A stretch of 64,000 bases of DNA from Rickettsiales bacterium (GCA_027485855.1 JAIXQD010000030.1:209468-273467), one strand, 5' to 3'; counted from the stretch's first letter, positions 40,625 through 49,697 are shown. The notes: a model not told the origin generated them from the sequence alone. Program-made: numbers and translations.

Positions 40625-43363
40625 ATGAGCACACCCATAACAGCAGCGCCCATCCCTGAGGCCCTCAGCCTGCCTGATACCCCGACCAAAACTGAAGGGC
40701 GGCTCAAGATTTTTTTGGGTGCCGCGCCTGGCGTTGGTAAAACCTTTGCCATGTTGCGCACAGCACAATTGCGCAAAAAAGATGGTATTGATGTGGTGGT
40801 GGGCGTGGTTGAAACCCATGGCCGCGCCGAAACCGAGGCGCTGATTGCGGGGCTTGATATTATCCCCAAAAAACGGCTGGATTATCGCGGGCTGCCCTTC
40901 GATGAAATGGATTTAGACGCAATTTTGCAGCGGCGGCCGGCTTTGGTGCTGGTCGATGAGCTGGCGCACACCAATGTGCCCGGCACGCGTCACCCCAAGC
41001 GCTGGCAAGATGTGCAAGAGCTGTTGGCCGCTGGCATTGATGTTTATACCACGCTCAATATTCAGCACGTCGAAAGCCTTAATGATGTGGTGGCGCGGAT
41101 TGCGGGTGTTGTGGTGCGCGAGACTGTGCCCGATAGTTTAATAAAACGCGCCGACGCCATCGAGCTGATTGACCTCGCCCCGGAAGAATTGCTGCAGCGC
41201 CTACGCGAAGGCAAGGTTTATATTCCTGAGCAAGCTAAGCGGGCGATGAGCGGGTTTTTTACCCCCGGCAATTTAACCGCTTTGCGTGAAATGGCCTTGC
41301 GCGCCGCAGCCGAGCGCGTGGATGACCAAATGCTCAGCTATATGCGCACCAACGCCATAGCTGGCCCGTGGCCAACGCGTGAGCGCATCATGGTTTGCGT
41401 TGATGAAACGCCGCAAGCGGTCAGGTTGATACGTGCGGCAAAACGTGCGGCCGAGCGTCGGCATGCGCCTTGGGTGGCGGTCTATGTTGAAACCCACCGA
41501 CATGCCGAAATGAGCGAGACCGGCAAAAACCAAATTGCCCATAGCCTGCGCTTAGCCGAACAGCTGGGCGGTGAAACAGCCACGCTGACGGGCGAAAATG
41601 CCGCCAGTGAGATTTTAGAAGCCGCGCGCGCGCGTAATGTGAGCATGATTGTGGTGGGTAAATCGGCGCGCACCAGCATTTCGCGCTTGTTTAGTAAAAG
41701 TGTCGCCGACCAATTGCTTGAGCAAGGCACCTCGTTTGATTTTCTGGTGGTGGGCGGCGAGGTTGAGGAAAGCGACGAGCATCATGCGCCACACGCAACA
41801 GAGGGCGAGCCAGCGCCGCGCCCGCTCAGCTTGCCGCATTTCAGCACACAAAATTGGCGTAAGCTGCGCGGTGCGCTTGTGGCCACTTTTTTGGGCTTGG
41901 GTATTGTTGGTATTTTGGGCCAGTTTGTGCATGCCGAAAAAATCTCATCTATTTACCTGATTGCTGTCATGATGGTGGCGGGCTTGTTTGGTTTTTGGCC
42001 GGCTTTGGTGACGGCCGTGCTATCGGTGATGGCGCATAGTTTTCTGTTTATGTCGCCCACCTATAGTTTTGCCCTGCACAATGTTGAAGATGCCGCTTTG
42101 CTGCTCATCATGATGATTTGTGCCTTGGTGGCCGCGCGTATTGCCACCAGAGTGCAGCAACAAATTGAGGTGACCAAACAAAATGCGCGGCGCACGCAAG
42201 CGCTATATGATTTTTCGCGCACAGCATCAGCCGCGGTTGAGCTTGATGATGCGCTGTGGGCGGTGGTGCATCATGTGGCGTCTATTTTACATTGTCGCAC
42301 TTTGTTATTGCTGCCTAAGCAAAACCGCCTTGAGATAGCCGCGGGCTACCCGCCCGAAGATAAAATTGATACGGGCGCTATGGCGGCGGCCACTTGGTCG
42401 TTTAAAAATAATAAGCCGGCAGGGCGCGGCTCGGATACTTTGCCAACGGCGCTGTGGTTGTTTGTGCCTTTACGCACAGCCCGCGGTACCATAGGCGTTT
42501 TGGGCGTGCAAGAGCAGGGACGCGAGCGGGCGCTTTCGCCCGAGCAAATGCGCCTCTTGGAAACATTGGCGGGGCAATCGGCTGTGGCCATTGAGCGCAC
42601 GCAGCTAGCGGCCGATGTTGAAAAAGCGCGCATGACCAATGAGGCCGAAAAACTGCGCTCGGCTTTGCTGGGCATGGTTAGTCGTGATTTGCAATCGCCC
42701 TTGATGTCGCTGATGACTTCGGTCACCTCCTTGCGCTTAAATTGGAAAATGCTCGATGAGCATAAACGCACGCATCTGCTTGAAACCATCGAGGACGAGG
42801 CCGATCAGCTGAACCGCTTTGTGCAAAATCTTTTAGATGTGACGCGCTTAGGCAGCGGCACTATTAAGCCCAATCGTGAGTGGTTTGATTTTCAAGAAGT
42901 GTTGGAAAGTGCTATTACCCGCTTACGTCGGCAAACCGAGGGGCGGCCTTTGCATATTTCTATGCCCGAGACACGGCCAAAACTTCATGCCGACTATGTT
43001 TTGCTTGAGCAAGTCCTGGTCAATATTATTGATAATGCTTGTAAATACACGCCGGCAAAATCGGCGATAAATATTTTGTTGGGCTATCATGCAACAGGCG
43101 TGCGCTTTGAAGTCTGTGATGAAGGGCCCGGCATTCCGCAAAGTGAGCGCGAGCGCGTGTTTGATATTTTTTACCGCGCCACCGCCGAAAGTGACAAACC
43201 CGGCGTAGGTCTTGGTCTTGCGGTGTGCCGTGGCCTTATGGAAGCGCATGGTGGGGCTATCAGAGCCGAAGCAGGGCATCATGGTAAGGGCACCTGTATT
43301 GTGGGTGAATTGCCCTATGATGCCGCCATGACGCCGCAGCCTAAAGCGGTTAGTGGCAGTTAA
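40625..43363 (+). CDS. kdpD: KdpD-type sensor protein with His-to-Arg change at the phosphoacceptor site
   Basis: 912 residues with the full KdpD architecture: KdpD N-terminal domain with Walker A GAAPGVGKT (32-40) and DELAHTNVPG, a USP-like domain (about 255-375), four membrane helices (about 415-500), a GAF-like domain, then HisKA and HATPase. The ATP-binding boxes are intact (NIIDNACKYTP, DEGPGIP, GVGLGLAV). The H box, normally SISHDLRTPL, reads VSRDLQSPL: residue 687 is Arg (CGT, 42683-42685). No kdpE follows; the next gene is convergent argE. It may no longer autophosphorylate. It could still act through its N-terminal or USP domains or as a phosphatase. Confidence 0.88.
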   Translation: MSTPITAAPIPEALSLPDTPTKTEGRLKIFLGAAPGVGKTFAMLRTAQLRKKDGIDVVVGVVETHGRAETEALIAGLDIIPKKRLDYRGLPFDEMDLDAILQRRPALVLVDELAHTNVPGTRHPKRWQDVQELLAAGIDVYTTLNIQHVESLNDVVARIAGVVVRETVPDSLIKRADAIELIDLAPEELLQRLREGKVYIPEQAKRAMSGFFTPGNLTALREMALRAAAERVDDQMLSYMRTNAIAGPWPTRERIMVCVDETPQAVRLIRAAKRAAERRHAPWVAVYVETHRHAEMSETGKNQIAHSLRLAEQLGGETATLTGENAASEILEAARARNVSMIVVGKSARTSISRLFSKSVADQLLEQGTSFDFLVVGGEVEESDEHHAPHATEGEPAPRPLSLPHFSTQNWRKLRGALVATFLGLGIVGILGQFVHAEKISSIYLIAVMMVAGLFGFWPALVTAVLSVMAHSFLFMSPTYSFALHNVEDAALLLIMMICALVAARIATRVQQQIEVTKQNARRTQALYDFSRTASAAVELDDALWAVVHHVASILHCRTLLLLPKQNRLEIAAGYPPEDKIDTGAMAAATWSFKNNKPAGRGSDTLPTALWLFVPLRTARGTIGVLGVQEQGRERALSPEQMRLLETLAGQSAVAIERTQLAADVEKARMTNEAEKLRSALLGMVSRDLQSPLMSLMTSVTSLRLNWKMLDEHKRTHLLETIEDEADQLNRFVQNLLDVTRLGSGTIKPNREWFDFQEVLESAITRLRRQTEGRPLHISMPETRPKLHADYVLLEQVLVNIIDNACKYTPAKSAINILLGYHATGVRFEVCDEGPGIPQSERERVFDIFYRATAESDKPGVGLGLAVCRGLMEAHGGAIRAEAGHHGKGTCIVGELPYDAAMTPQPKAVSGS

Positions 43364-43394
43364 GCTTGCAGCACTTAAATGAGCGGCATTTAAA

Positions 43395-44570
43395 TTAACG
43401 GCAGAGCTGTTGCACCATTTGCTGCAGCAATGTATCACAGCGCAGCAATTGTTCGGTTGCGACAAACTCATTGGGCTGGTGGGCTTGCTCAATGCTGCCG
43501 GGGCCGCAAATAATCACGCTCATGCCGGCCTCTTGGAAATAGCCGGCTTCGGTTGCAAACGACACCACGCCCGCTTGATTAGCGCCGGTAATTTTTTGCA
43601 ACAGAATTTCGCCGGGGTTTTGCGCCTCGGCCACCAGCGGCGGAATTTGCACCATAACTTCAGTGGTGATATTGGCCGTTTTAGCAAAGCGCGCTAATTG
43701 CGGCTGAATTTTATGCGCTATAAATTGTGCGTAATCGGCGCGAATGCTGGCGGCATCATCGCCGGGATGTAGTCTAAATTCCCAACGCAGTTCGGCCTTA
43801 TCGGCAATAATGTTTATAGCCGTGCCACCATTCAGCATGCCCACATTAAAAGTGGTGAAGGGCGGGGTAAATCCACTATCAGCAAATGCTTTGCTGGCAC
43901 GTTCAGCGGCCATCTGCCCAATAAACAATGCAATTTCTGCGGCAAGCTGCACGGCCGATAAGCCTAAATGCGGCTGGCTTGAGTGCGCCGCATGGCCTTC
44001 AATACGTGTTTGAAAATCCATCACGCCTTTATGGCTGTTGACCAATTGTAGCTCGGTTGGCTCGCCCACCCAAACCCAGCGTGGTTTAAAACTTTGCTCT
44101 TGCAGCCATTGCATCAGGCGGCGCACGCCCGCCATATTGGTTTCTTCATCATAGGTGAAGGCCATATGCACCGGTGTTTTAAGGGTGCTTTGCGCTAAAA
44201 GCGGCGCGAGTGCCAAACAATTGGCGACAAAGCCTTTCATATCGCAGCTGCCGCGCCCATAAAGCCGGCCCGATTTTTCGGTGAGCTTAAAGGGGTCGGT
44301 GTCCCATTTTTGGCCAAGGGTTGGCACCACATCGGTATGGCCAGAAAGCACCACGCCGCCATCACCCGCAGGGCCAAAACTTGCCCAAAGGCAGGCTTTA
44401 TTTTGTTGGGCATCGTTGATGACGCTCAGACGCGCCCCATGCGCTTGCAAAATATCGGCCATAAAGCTGATGCAAGCGCGGTTTGACAGATGCGAGGTGG
44501 TATCAAAAGCCACCAGCTGCTCTAAAAGGCGCGGCGAAGACAGGCTGGGATTTTGTGCAGAAAGTGTCAT
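43395..44570 (-). CDS. argE: Acetylornithine deacetylase
   Basis: 391-residue M20-family metallopeptidase converting N-acetylornithine to ornithine in arginine synthesis. Metal-site motifs: LSGHTDVVPT, GRGSCDMKGF and the catalytic/metal acidic pair in TYDEETN; later AGYFQEAGMSVIICGPG. The dimerisation domain is inserted in the middle as usual. It is convergent with kdpD. Succinyl-diaminopimelate desuccinylase is the nearest alternative, but the overall sequence is ArgE-like. Confidence 0.88.
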   Translation of the reverse strand: MTLSAQNPSLSSPRLLEQLVAFDTTSHLSNRACISFMADILQAHGARLSVINDAQQNKACLWASFGPAGDGGVVLSGHTDVVPTLGQKWDTDPFKLTEKSGRLYGRGSCDMKGFVANCLALAPLLAQSTLKTPVHMAFTYDEETNMAGVRRLMQWLQEQSFKPRWVWVGEPTELQLVNSHKGVMDFQTRIEGHAAHSSQPHLGLSAVQLAAEIALFIGQMAAERASKAFADSGFTPPFTTFNVGMLNGGTAINIIADKAELRWEFRLHPGDDAASIRADYAQFIAHKIQPQLARFAKTANITTEVMVQIPPLVAEAQNPGEILLQKITGANQAGVVSFATEAGYFQEAGMSVIICGPGSIEQAHQPNEFVATEQLLRCDTLLQQMVQQLCR

Positions 44571-44579
44571 ACCGCAAAC

Positions 44580-45320
44580 TTACAGGATTTTGCCATAATG
44601 GAGCAACTCAAACCCGCTTAACAGCAGGCTGGCCGCCACCACAAACAAAAATGCATGCAAAGCGGCCAAGACTTGCCCCAAGGCTACCAGCAAGCCATCG
44701 CGCTCTAAAAGGCCAAGGCAGAGGGCGATAATGGCCAGGCTCGGCGTGATATTGCCCCACGGAATCGGCAGCGCCACAATAATAGACAAGCCAAGCAGCA
44801 CCAGCCCATTGATGCGGTCTAGCGCACTGCCAGACAGGCTTTGAAAACGCGGCTTTATAAAAGGCTCAATTTTTTGTAGCCAGCGAATCACCGGCGCAAT
44901 TTTTAGCGCTAAGGTGGCGCGTGGCACGCCATGCTGTTGCGCATAGCTGACAAAATCGAAGCGCCAGCGGCCAAGGGCAAGGCTGGGTAAAAAAGGCGCG
45001 CGATAGCCAAAAGCCATTTGTGCAGCAAACAAAACCATCGGCACGCCTAAAACAAGTGATAGGCCCGGCAAAATAGATAAAATAATATTGAGCAAAGCCA
45101 AAAGCAGCAGCAGCATGGCAAAACCGCGCCCCGCAAAAAGCGATAACATATCGGCCAAGCTGACTTTGGCATTTGATGTGGTCGCAGAGTCGTTACTCGT
45201 GTCGTTACTCGTGTCGTTACTCGTGTCGTTACTCGTGTCGCTACTGGCGTCGGTATTGGCCAAAGCCACGAGCAGCTCTGAGGTTCGACGAAAATCGTCT
45301 GGGGCGAAGTTTTGATTCAT
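44580..45320 (-). CDS. ExoD-like exopolysaccharide synthesis protein
   Basis: 246 residues. Four or so hydrophobic segments with the ExoD pattern GRGFAMLLLLLALLNIILSILPGLSLVLGVPMVLFAAQM and a later GLSIIVALPIPWGNITPSLAIIALCLGLLERDGLL. ExoD is needed for succinoglycan production and alkaline tolerance in rhizobia; the molecular role is unknown. The N-terminal cytoplasmic arm contains Asp-Thr-Ser-Asn repeated four times, encoded by 12-bp tandem units. It is 9 bases downstream of argE in opposite reading order (same strand, argE downstream). Confidence 0.82.
   Translation of the reverse strand: MNQNFAPDDFRRTSELLVALANTDASSDTSNDTSNDTSNDTSNDSATTSNAKVSLADMLSLFAGRGFAMLLLLLALLNIILSILPGLSLVLGVPMVLFAAQMAFGYRAPFLPSLALGRWRFDFVSYAQQHGVPRATLALKIAPVIRWLQKIEPFIKPRFQSLSGSALDRINGLVLLGLSIIVALPIPWGNITPSLAIIALCLGLLERDGLLVALGQVLAALHAFLFVVAASLLLSGFELLHYGKIL
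45190..45237. repeat. Four perfect 12-bp tandem units in the exoD-like gene
   Basis: TCGTTACTCGTG repeated four times without mismatch, with a degenerate fifth copy after it. It encodes a 4-residue unit (Asp-Thr-Ser-Asn) in frame. Perfect identity implies recent expansion or gene conversion. Confidence 0.92.
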
Positions 45321-45400
45321 GGATGTGCCGCGGTGTAAGAAGCCAATAAGCTAAACAATGTCATAGGGCGTTCAGCAAATTGAATGACGGCCAAGTTTGT

Positions 45401-45904
45401 TTAGCTAACTTTTTTGGGCAACTCAACGAGGGCTTCCTCGGTGAGGCGGTTTTGCTGCTCGGCTTTTAGCTCGGCGGTGAGTAGCTCACGCGTGGCCTGC
45501 ATGGCAAGATCAACCGCATAATCACGCACTTGGCGTGTGGCAGCGGCCTCGGCCAGGCTGATTTTTTCAAGCGCGAGTTGCTCATGACGCTTCAGCATAA
45601 TGGCGGTTTGCTCGGCGGCTTCCGTGCGGATATTTTCTGCCTCATGGCGGGCATGGCTTAAAATAGCCTCGGCCTCTTGCAGGGCCTCTTGTTGTTTGCG
45701 GCGGTAGCTATCAACCAGCGCTTCAGCTTCGGCACGCAAAGCCTTGGCTTGCTGCATATCTGCAGTGATGCGGGCGATGTTGCTATCCAACCATGCGGTA
45801 ATGACCTTGCCGCCAAATTTTATGGCCAGCACAAAGAAGATAACCAGCGCAAGGCTATACCAAAAATACAAGTTGGCAAGAAGGCCGGCTGATTCTTGGT
45901 CCAT
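45401..45904 (-). CDS. atpF: ATP synthase F0 subunit b
   Basis: 167 residues, N-terminal membrane helix (YFWYSLALVIFFVLAIKFGG) then a long charged helical stalk with ALRAEAEALVDSYRRKQQEALQEAEAILSHARHEAENI. Two copies of b form the peripheral stalk, here as a b/b' pair typical of alphaproteobacteria. Last gene of the atpIBEF'F block; the F1 genes are not nearby, as usual in this class. Confidence 0.92.
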   Translation of the reverse strand: MDQESAGLLANLYFWYSLALVIFFVLAIKFGGKVITAWLDSNIARITADMQQAKALRAEAEALVDSYRRKQQEALQEAEAILSHARHEAENIRTEAAEQTAIMLKRHEQLALEKISLAEAAATRQVRDYAVDLAMQATRELLTAELKAEQQNRLTEEALVELPKKVS

Positions 45905-45922
45905 GATTATTGCTCTCTGCCC

Positions 45923-46513
45923 TTAGTTTTGTCGCAAAATATTTTGTGCACGTTGCACGGCGGCTAAAGCATTTTCATTGCTCACCGCCATGCCTGACAA
46001 ACGCGCCGCGGCTTGGCTGGCAACCTCGGCCGCAACTTGCTGAATATTGGCCAATGCCGTATCGCGCGCAATTTTAAGTGCGGCCTCGGCATGGGTGGCG
46101 CGGGCGGTGAGGTCGGCATCAAGCGCGGCTAGGCGGCTTTGTGTTTGCGTAGCCATTTCAGCATTGGCTTTTTGCATAATTTCGGCCGCTTTGCTGCGGG
46201 CCTGCAGTAAGCTTGATTCATAGGCACGTTGCAGGGCTACAGCCTCGTTTTTGGCGGCCTCAGCCCCGCGCATATTGCCCTGATGAGCCACAGCACGCTC
46301 GCTTTGCACCGTGCCGATGCGCGGCACAATCCAATAGCGAATAGCGACGTAAAGCACCATAAAGCTTATTGCCAGCCAGAAAAACTGACTGCTAAACCAA
46401 GTGGGGTCGAATTGCGGCATGCCGCCCTCGCTGGCCAAGGCTGCTGGTGTCAGCACAAAGCTGGCAGGCAAAAGCAAGGCAGACAATAATAAGGGCGAGC
46501 GCGGCATACGCAT
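45923..46513 (-). CDS. atpG: ATP synthase F0 subunit b'
   Basis: 196 residues. It begins with a signal-like stretch LLLSALLLPASFVLTPAALASEGG, then the membrane helix FFWLAISFMVLYVAIRYWIVPRIG and a helical stalk EAAKNEAVALQRAYESSLLQARSKAAEIM. It pairs with subunit b encoded 18 bases downstream. An N-terminal leader on b' is common in alphaproteobacteria. Confidence 0.9.
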   Translation of the reverse strand: MRMPRSPLLLSALLLPASFVLTPAALASEGGMPQFDPTWFSSQFFWLAISFMVLYVAIRYWIVPRIGTVQSERAVAHQGNMRGAEAAKNEAVALQRAYESSLLQARSKAAEIMQKANAEMATQTQSRLAALDADLTARATHAEAALKIARDTALANIQQVAAEVASQAAARLSGMAVSNENALAAVQRAQNILRQN

Positions 46514-46525
46514 AATCCGAGCGGT

Positions 46526-46753
46526 CTAGGCGACGAAAATAAGCAGCACGGCCACAACGAAGCTCAGCAGCAACACAAGTTCAGTTGCGGCGAAGCCGAT
46601 AAAGCCAACGCCATTGAGCTTGGAGGCCGCAGCCGGGTTGCGCGCAATGCCCGAGAGCCATGCCGAAAACAATAAACCCAGACCAATACCAGCGCCAAAT
46701 GTGCCTAACATGGCAATGCCAGCACCCAACAGTTTCATTGATTCGCCTTCCAT
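46526..46753 (-). CDS. atpE: ATP synthase F0 subunit c
   Basis: 75-residue hairpin protein forming the proton-carrying ring. Helix 1 AGIAMLGTFGAGIGLGLLFSAW, polar loop ARNPAA, helix 2 with the proton-binding Glu in FAATELVLLLSFVVAVLL. GAGGAGTGAG precedes the start; an internal Met (MKLLGAG) is a possible shorter start. Confidence 0.94.
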   Translation of the reverse strand: MEGESMKLLGAGIAMLGTFGAGIGLGLLFSAWLSGIARNPAAASKLNGVGFIGFAATELVLLLSFVVAVLLIFVA

Positions 46754-46807
46754 AACTCACTCCTCGTTAAAGTTAAACATGTAAAACCATAAACTCATGC
46801 CAAGCTT

Positions 46808-47551
46808 TTAGTGCATTTCTAGGGCATCGCGCAAGTACACAGCGCTTAAAATTGCAAAAATATAAGCTTGTATAAGTGCGACAAAAAACTCAAACCCCAC
46901 TAAAAAAATGGTTACAGCCAGAGGCATCGGCGCCACCAACCAGCCGAAAGCGCCATAAGCCACCAGCGATGCAACCATACCGGCAAAAACCTTAATCAAA
47001 ATATGGCCGGCCAGCATGTTGGCCGATAAACGAATAGCCAAACTGAGCGGGCGCACCAAGTAAGAAAACAGCTCGATGGGTACTAACAGCCAAACAAGCC
47101 ACCAAGGCGCACCTTGTGGCACAAAGAAATGTAAAAAATGCGCGCCATGTTTAACAAAGCCGGTAATGGTGACTGTGATAAACACCGCCAGCGCCAGTGC
47201 CAAGGTGACTGAAATATGGCTGGTAATGGTAAAGCCCAGCGGCACCATGCCCAGAAAATTGCCAAATAAAATGAACAAAAATACCGAAAAGATAAAAGGA
47301 AAATAAGGGCGGGCTTTTTCGCCAGCCGTGCTGCTGACCAAATTAGCAATAGCGTCATGCACAATTTCTGCCAGCATTTGCCAGCGTCCTGGCGTCGCCG
47401 ATATGCGCCGCAAGGTGAGGCCAAAAAACAGCATAATCGACAAAACCGTCAGCAGCATAAACAGCGATGAGTTGGTAAATGAAAGGTCGGTGCCATTTAT
47501 TGAAAACGGCAAAAGCGGCTTAATTTCAAATTGTGCGAGGGGTGAACTCAT
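46808..47551 (-). CDS. atpB: ATP synthase F0 subunit a
   Basis: 247-residue proton channel subunit. The essential Arg is in LAIRLSANMLAGHILIKV, with the last helix FEFFVALIQAYIFAILSAVYL. Length and helix count are normal. Transcribed after atpI and before atpE. Confidence 0.94.
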   Translation of the reverse strand: MSSPLAQFEIKPLLPFSINGTDLSFTNSSLFMLLTVLSIMLFFGLTLRRISATPGRWQMLAEIVHDAIANLVSSTAGEKARPYFPFIFSVFLFILFGNFLGMVPLGFTITSHISVTLALALAVFITVTITGFVKHGAHFLHFFVPQGAPWWLVWLLVPIELFSYLVRPLSLAIRLSANMLAGHILIKVFAGMVASLVAYGAFGWLVAPMPLAVTIFLVGFEFFVALIQAYIFAILSAVYLRDALEMH

Positions 47552-47569
47552 AATTTCGGCCCTTTCAAA

Positions 47570-47947
47570 TTACGACTTGTTAGTCCCAACGGTGTTTTCA
47601 TAATTTTGCATGGCTTTCCATGCGCTCCAAACGCCAGCGGCAAAACCCAAAAAGCTTAAGATCAAAATAAAAGCCGGGCTGGTGTGTAACTGTTTATCTA
47701 ACCACCAGCCCACAGCGCAACCAAATAAACTGGCTAAAACCAATTCAAAGGCAATGCGGCTGGCGCGCATGGCGGCGGGGTTCATGGCCGCACTCAGTTG
47801 TTTGGCATTTTCGCTTTGTTGAGCCGATGGTTGCATGGCATTAATTTTGGCCGCCAGCGCGTCGATATCGGACGGCCCGTTAGCATGCGGATTCTCGGCA
47901 TGCTGATTAGTGTTGGCGGGTTGACCTAAATTATCATTGGCCGACAT
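47570..47947 (-). CDS. atpI: ATP synthase accessory protein AtpI
   Basis: 125 residues. A polar Asn/Gln/Ala-rich arm (about 1-55) is followed by two membrane helices in the AtpI pattern FELVLASLFGCAVGWWLDKQL and PAFILILSFLGFAAGVWSAW. AtpI helps c-ring assembly and Mg2+ supply. First gene of the F0 block. Confidence 0.88.
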   Translation of the reverse strand: MSANDNLGQPANTNQHAENPHANGPSDIDALAAKINAMQPSAQQSENAKQLSAAMNPAAMRASRIAFELVLASLFGCAVGWWLDKQLHTSPAFILILSFLGFAAGVWSAWKAMQNYENTVGTNKS

Positions 47948-48074
47948 GCAAAACCTTAAATAAAATGGTCGATTAAATCGGGTTTAGCTATAGGCGGCAG
48001 GCCTTAAACTGTCAAGCCAGATATGCCAAAAATTGCTGGCCGAAACACTTTAAAAATTACCAAAAAACAAGCGC

Positions 48075-48728
48075 TTATGGCGCTTTTATATAGGCCGAAA
48101 GATCGCGCGCCAGCTCTTGCGGGCTTGTGCTTGAGCTAAACATATCGGCAAAACTGCCATCGGGGCGCATGAGATAAATAACACTGCTATGGGTCATTTG
48201 GTAATCATCATCGCCATTATGCGGGTTTTTGCTATAGGCCACGCGATATTTTTTGGCCACGGCCTCTATTTGCGCCTCTGTGCCGGTCAGACCAATCAGC
48301 CGATCGTCAAATTGCTGCACATAATCGCTTAACACTTGGCCATGGTCGCGGGTGGGGTCGATGGTGATAAAAACTGGCTGAAAATTAACCGCCGCCGCGC
48401 CCAAATCCTCAAGGCCGGTGGCTAAGGTTTGCAGGCCAGTGGGGCAAATATCGGGGCAATAGGTAAAGCCAAAAAACACCAACAGCCAGCGGCCCTGAAA
48501 ATCAGTATCGCGCCAGATTTTGCCGTTGCCATCGGTCAGTTCAAAAGCGCCACCAATTTTCGGCGCATTGGCCGGGTCTGGAATAGTAACCTCGCTATGG
48601 CTTGTGTGCCCCGCATGCTCATTTTTGCTGCGGGTGGTGATAACAGAGGCCGCCACCGCTGCCAAAAATGCCAAGAGAAAGGTCAGGCTGATAAGCAGAG
48701 CCGGCACGGCAGATTTTGGGCGGGACAT
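48075..48728 (-). CDS. SCO1/SenC-type copper chaperone for cytochrome oxidase
   Basis: 217 residues: N-terminal membrane anchor (about 8-28), then a periplasmic thioredoxin fold. Copper ligands are the CXXXC in YCPDICPTGL and the distal His in TDDYQMTHSSV-like QMTHSSV. It delivers Cu to the CuA site of cytochrome c oxidase. An AAAGGAG site lies ahead of ATG 48728. A 15-codon mini-ORF ends in TAATG overlapping this start. Confidence 0.92.
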   Translation of the reverse strand: MSRPKSAVPALLISLTFLLAFLAAVAASVITTRSKNEHAGHTSHSEVTIPDPANAPKIGGAFELTDGNGKIWRDTDFQGRWLLVFFGFTYCPDICPTGLQTLATGLEDLGAAAVNFQPVFITIDPTRDHGQVLSDYVQQFDDRLIGLTGTEAQIEAVAKKYRVAYSKNPHNGDDDYQMTHSSVIYLMRPDGSFADMFSSSTSPQELARDLSAYIKAP

Positions 48729-48775
48729 TATCGGGCTCCTTTTATAGGGCTTTTCACTAAAAGCTTTTCACTCAT
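48728..48775 (-). promoter_or_regulatory. 15-codon mini-ORF ending at the sco1 start
   Basis: ATG 48775 opens a 15-residue frame beginning MSEKLLVKSP; its TAA (48730-48728) shares bases with the sco1 ATG as TAATG. The 10-base AGTGAAAAGC occurs twice with a 14-bp period at its beginning. Translation of the peptide is unproven; the sco1 ribosome site lies inside it, so it could modulate access. Confidence 0.4.
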
Positions 48776-48827
48776 GGGTTTTACAGCCTTATCAATATTT
48801 TGACCAGAAGCAAAAATGCTGCAAAAC

Positions 48828-48862
48828 AAACGGCGCCACAATTGCTTGGGCGCCGTTTTTTC
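48828..48862. terminator. Bidirectional intrinsic terminator between phoH and sco1
   Basis: A 10-bp perfect stem (AAACGGCGCC at 48828-48837 with its complement at 48849-48858) has a T run on the plus side and a TTTGTTTT on the minus side. On the minus strand it would end the phoH transcript just before sco1. Confidence 0.75.
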
Positions 48863-48920
48863 TGGGGGGGAACAGAAATTTAAAAACGGGTGTTTGTTGC
48901 TCTTAAAGCGTCGCTAACCC

Positions 48921-49697
48921 TTACAGTGCAGGCAACATCGCAGCCACCAGAGGATGCCGCACAATGTCGCGCTCTTGCAGCATGGCCACAGCAATGCCCT
49001 CAACGGTTTGCAGGCGCCGCGCAATGTCGGACAGGCCTGAAAGACCGCTGAGAAGGTCGGTTTGGTCGGGGTCGCCGGTTAGCACCATGGTGCTGTGCCA
49101 GCCCAAACGTGTGAGGATCATTTTAAGCTGCGGGTAGGTGCAGTTTTGTGCCTCATCAATCACCACAAAACTGTTATTGAGTGTGCGGCCGCGCATATAG
49201 CCCACGGGCGCAATTTCGATGGTGCCATCCTCGATGCATTTGGTCACGCGCTTGCTGCCCATGCGCTCGGAGAGGCAATCATAAAGCGGGCGTAAAAACG
49301 GCGCCATTTTCTCATGCATGTCGCCCGGTAAAAAGCCGATGCTTTCGCCGGCTTCAATGGCCGGACGGCTGAGAATAATGCGGTCAACCGTGCCCGCATC
49401 TAAAGCCTCAACCGCGGCCGATATGGCTAAGTAAGTTTTGCCGGTGCCCGCTGGCCCTAAGGCCAAAGTGACATTATGTGTGGCAATGGCCTCCATGAGC
49501 GCTTTTTGCCCATCATTATAGGGACGCACTTTGCGCACATAAGATTGATCGCGGCGGTCTTGCGTTGGGTCCCAGCCATTGGCGTTGCGGGCGGGTGAGT
49601 TATCTTGCGATTTCTCGTGGCGCTCATGGCGTTTGCTACGGGTAAAGGCTTGTTGTTCTGTATCGGCGTTCAGAAACTTCTGCGTGCGTTTACCCAT
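48921..49697 (-). CDS. phoH: PhoH family ATPase
   Basis: 258 residues. The PhoH ATPase domain has Walker A GPAGTGKT (in TLALGPAGTGKTYLA), VDRIILSRPAIEAGESIGFLPGD, and Walker B VVIDEAQNCT with the following RLGWHSTMVLTGDPDQTDL. This is the shorter PhoH-like type related to RNA metabolism (PhoH/YlaK). Start 49697 has a TTGGAG site; the longer frame upstream reads through a terminator and is rejected. A hairpin terminator lies about 40 bases upstream of this start. Confidence 0.9.
   Translation of the reverse strand: MGKRTQKFLNADTEQQAFTRSKRHERHEKSQDNSPARNANGWDPTQDRRDQSYVRKVRPYNDGQKALMEAIATHNVTLALGPAGTGKTYLAISAAVEALDAGTVDRIILSRPAIEAGESIGFLPGDMHEKMAPFLRPLYDCLSERMGSKRVTKCIEDGTIEIAPVGYMRGRTLNNSFVVIDEAQNCTYPQLKMILTRLGWHSTMVLTGDPDQTDLLSGLSGLSDIARRLQTVEGIAVAMLQERDIVRHPLVAAMLPAL

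Noticed and set aside
40625..43363. KdpD as a pseudogene
   Set aside because: The frame is intact over 912 residues and all nucleotide-binding motifs are kept; only the H box is changed.
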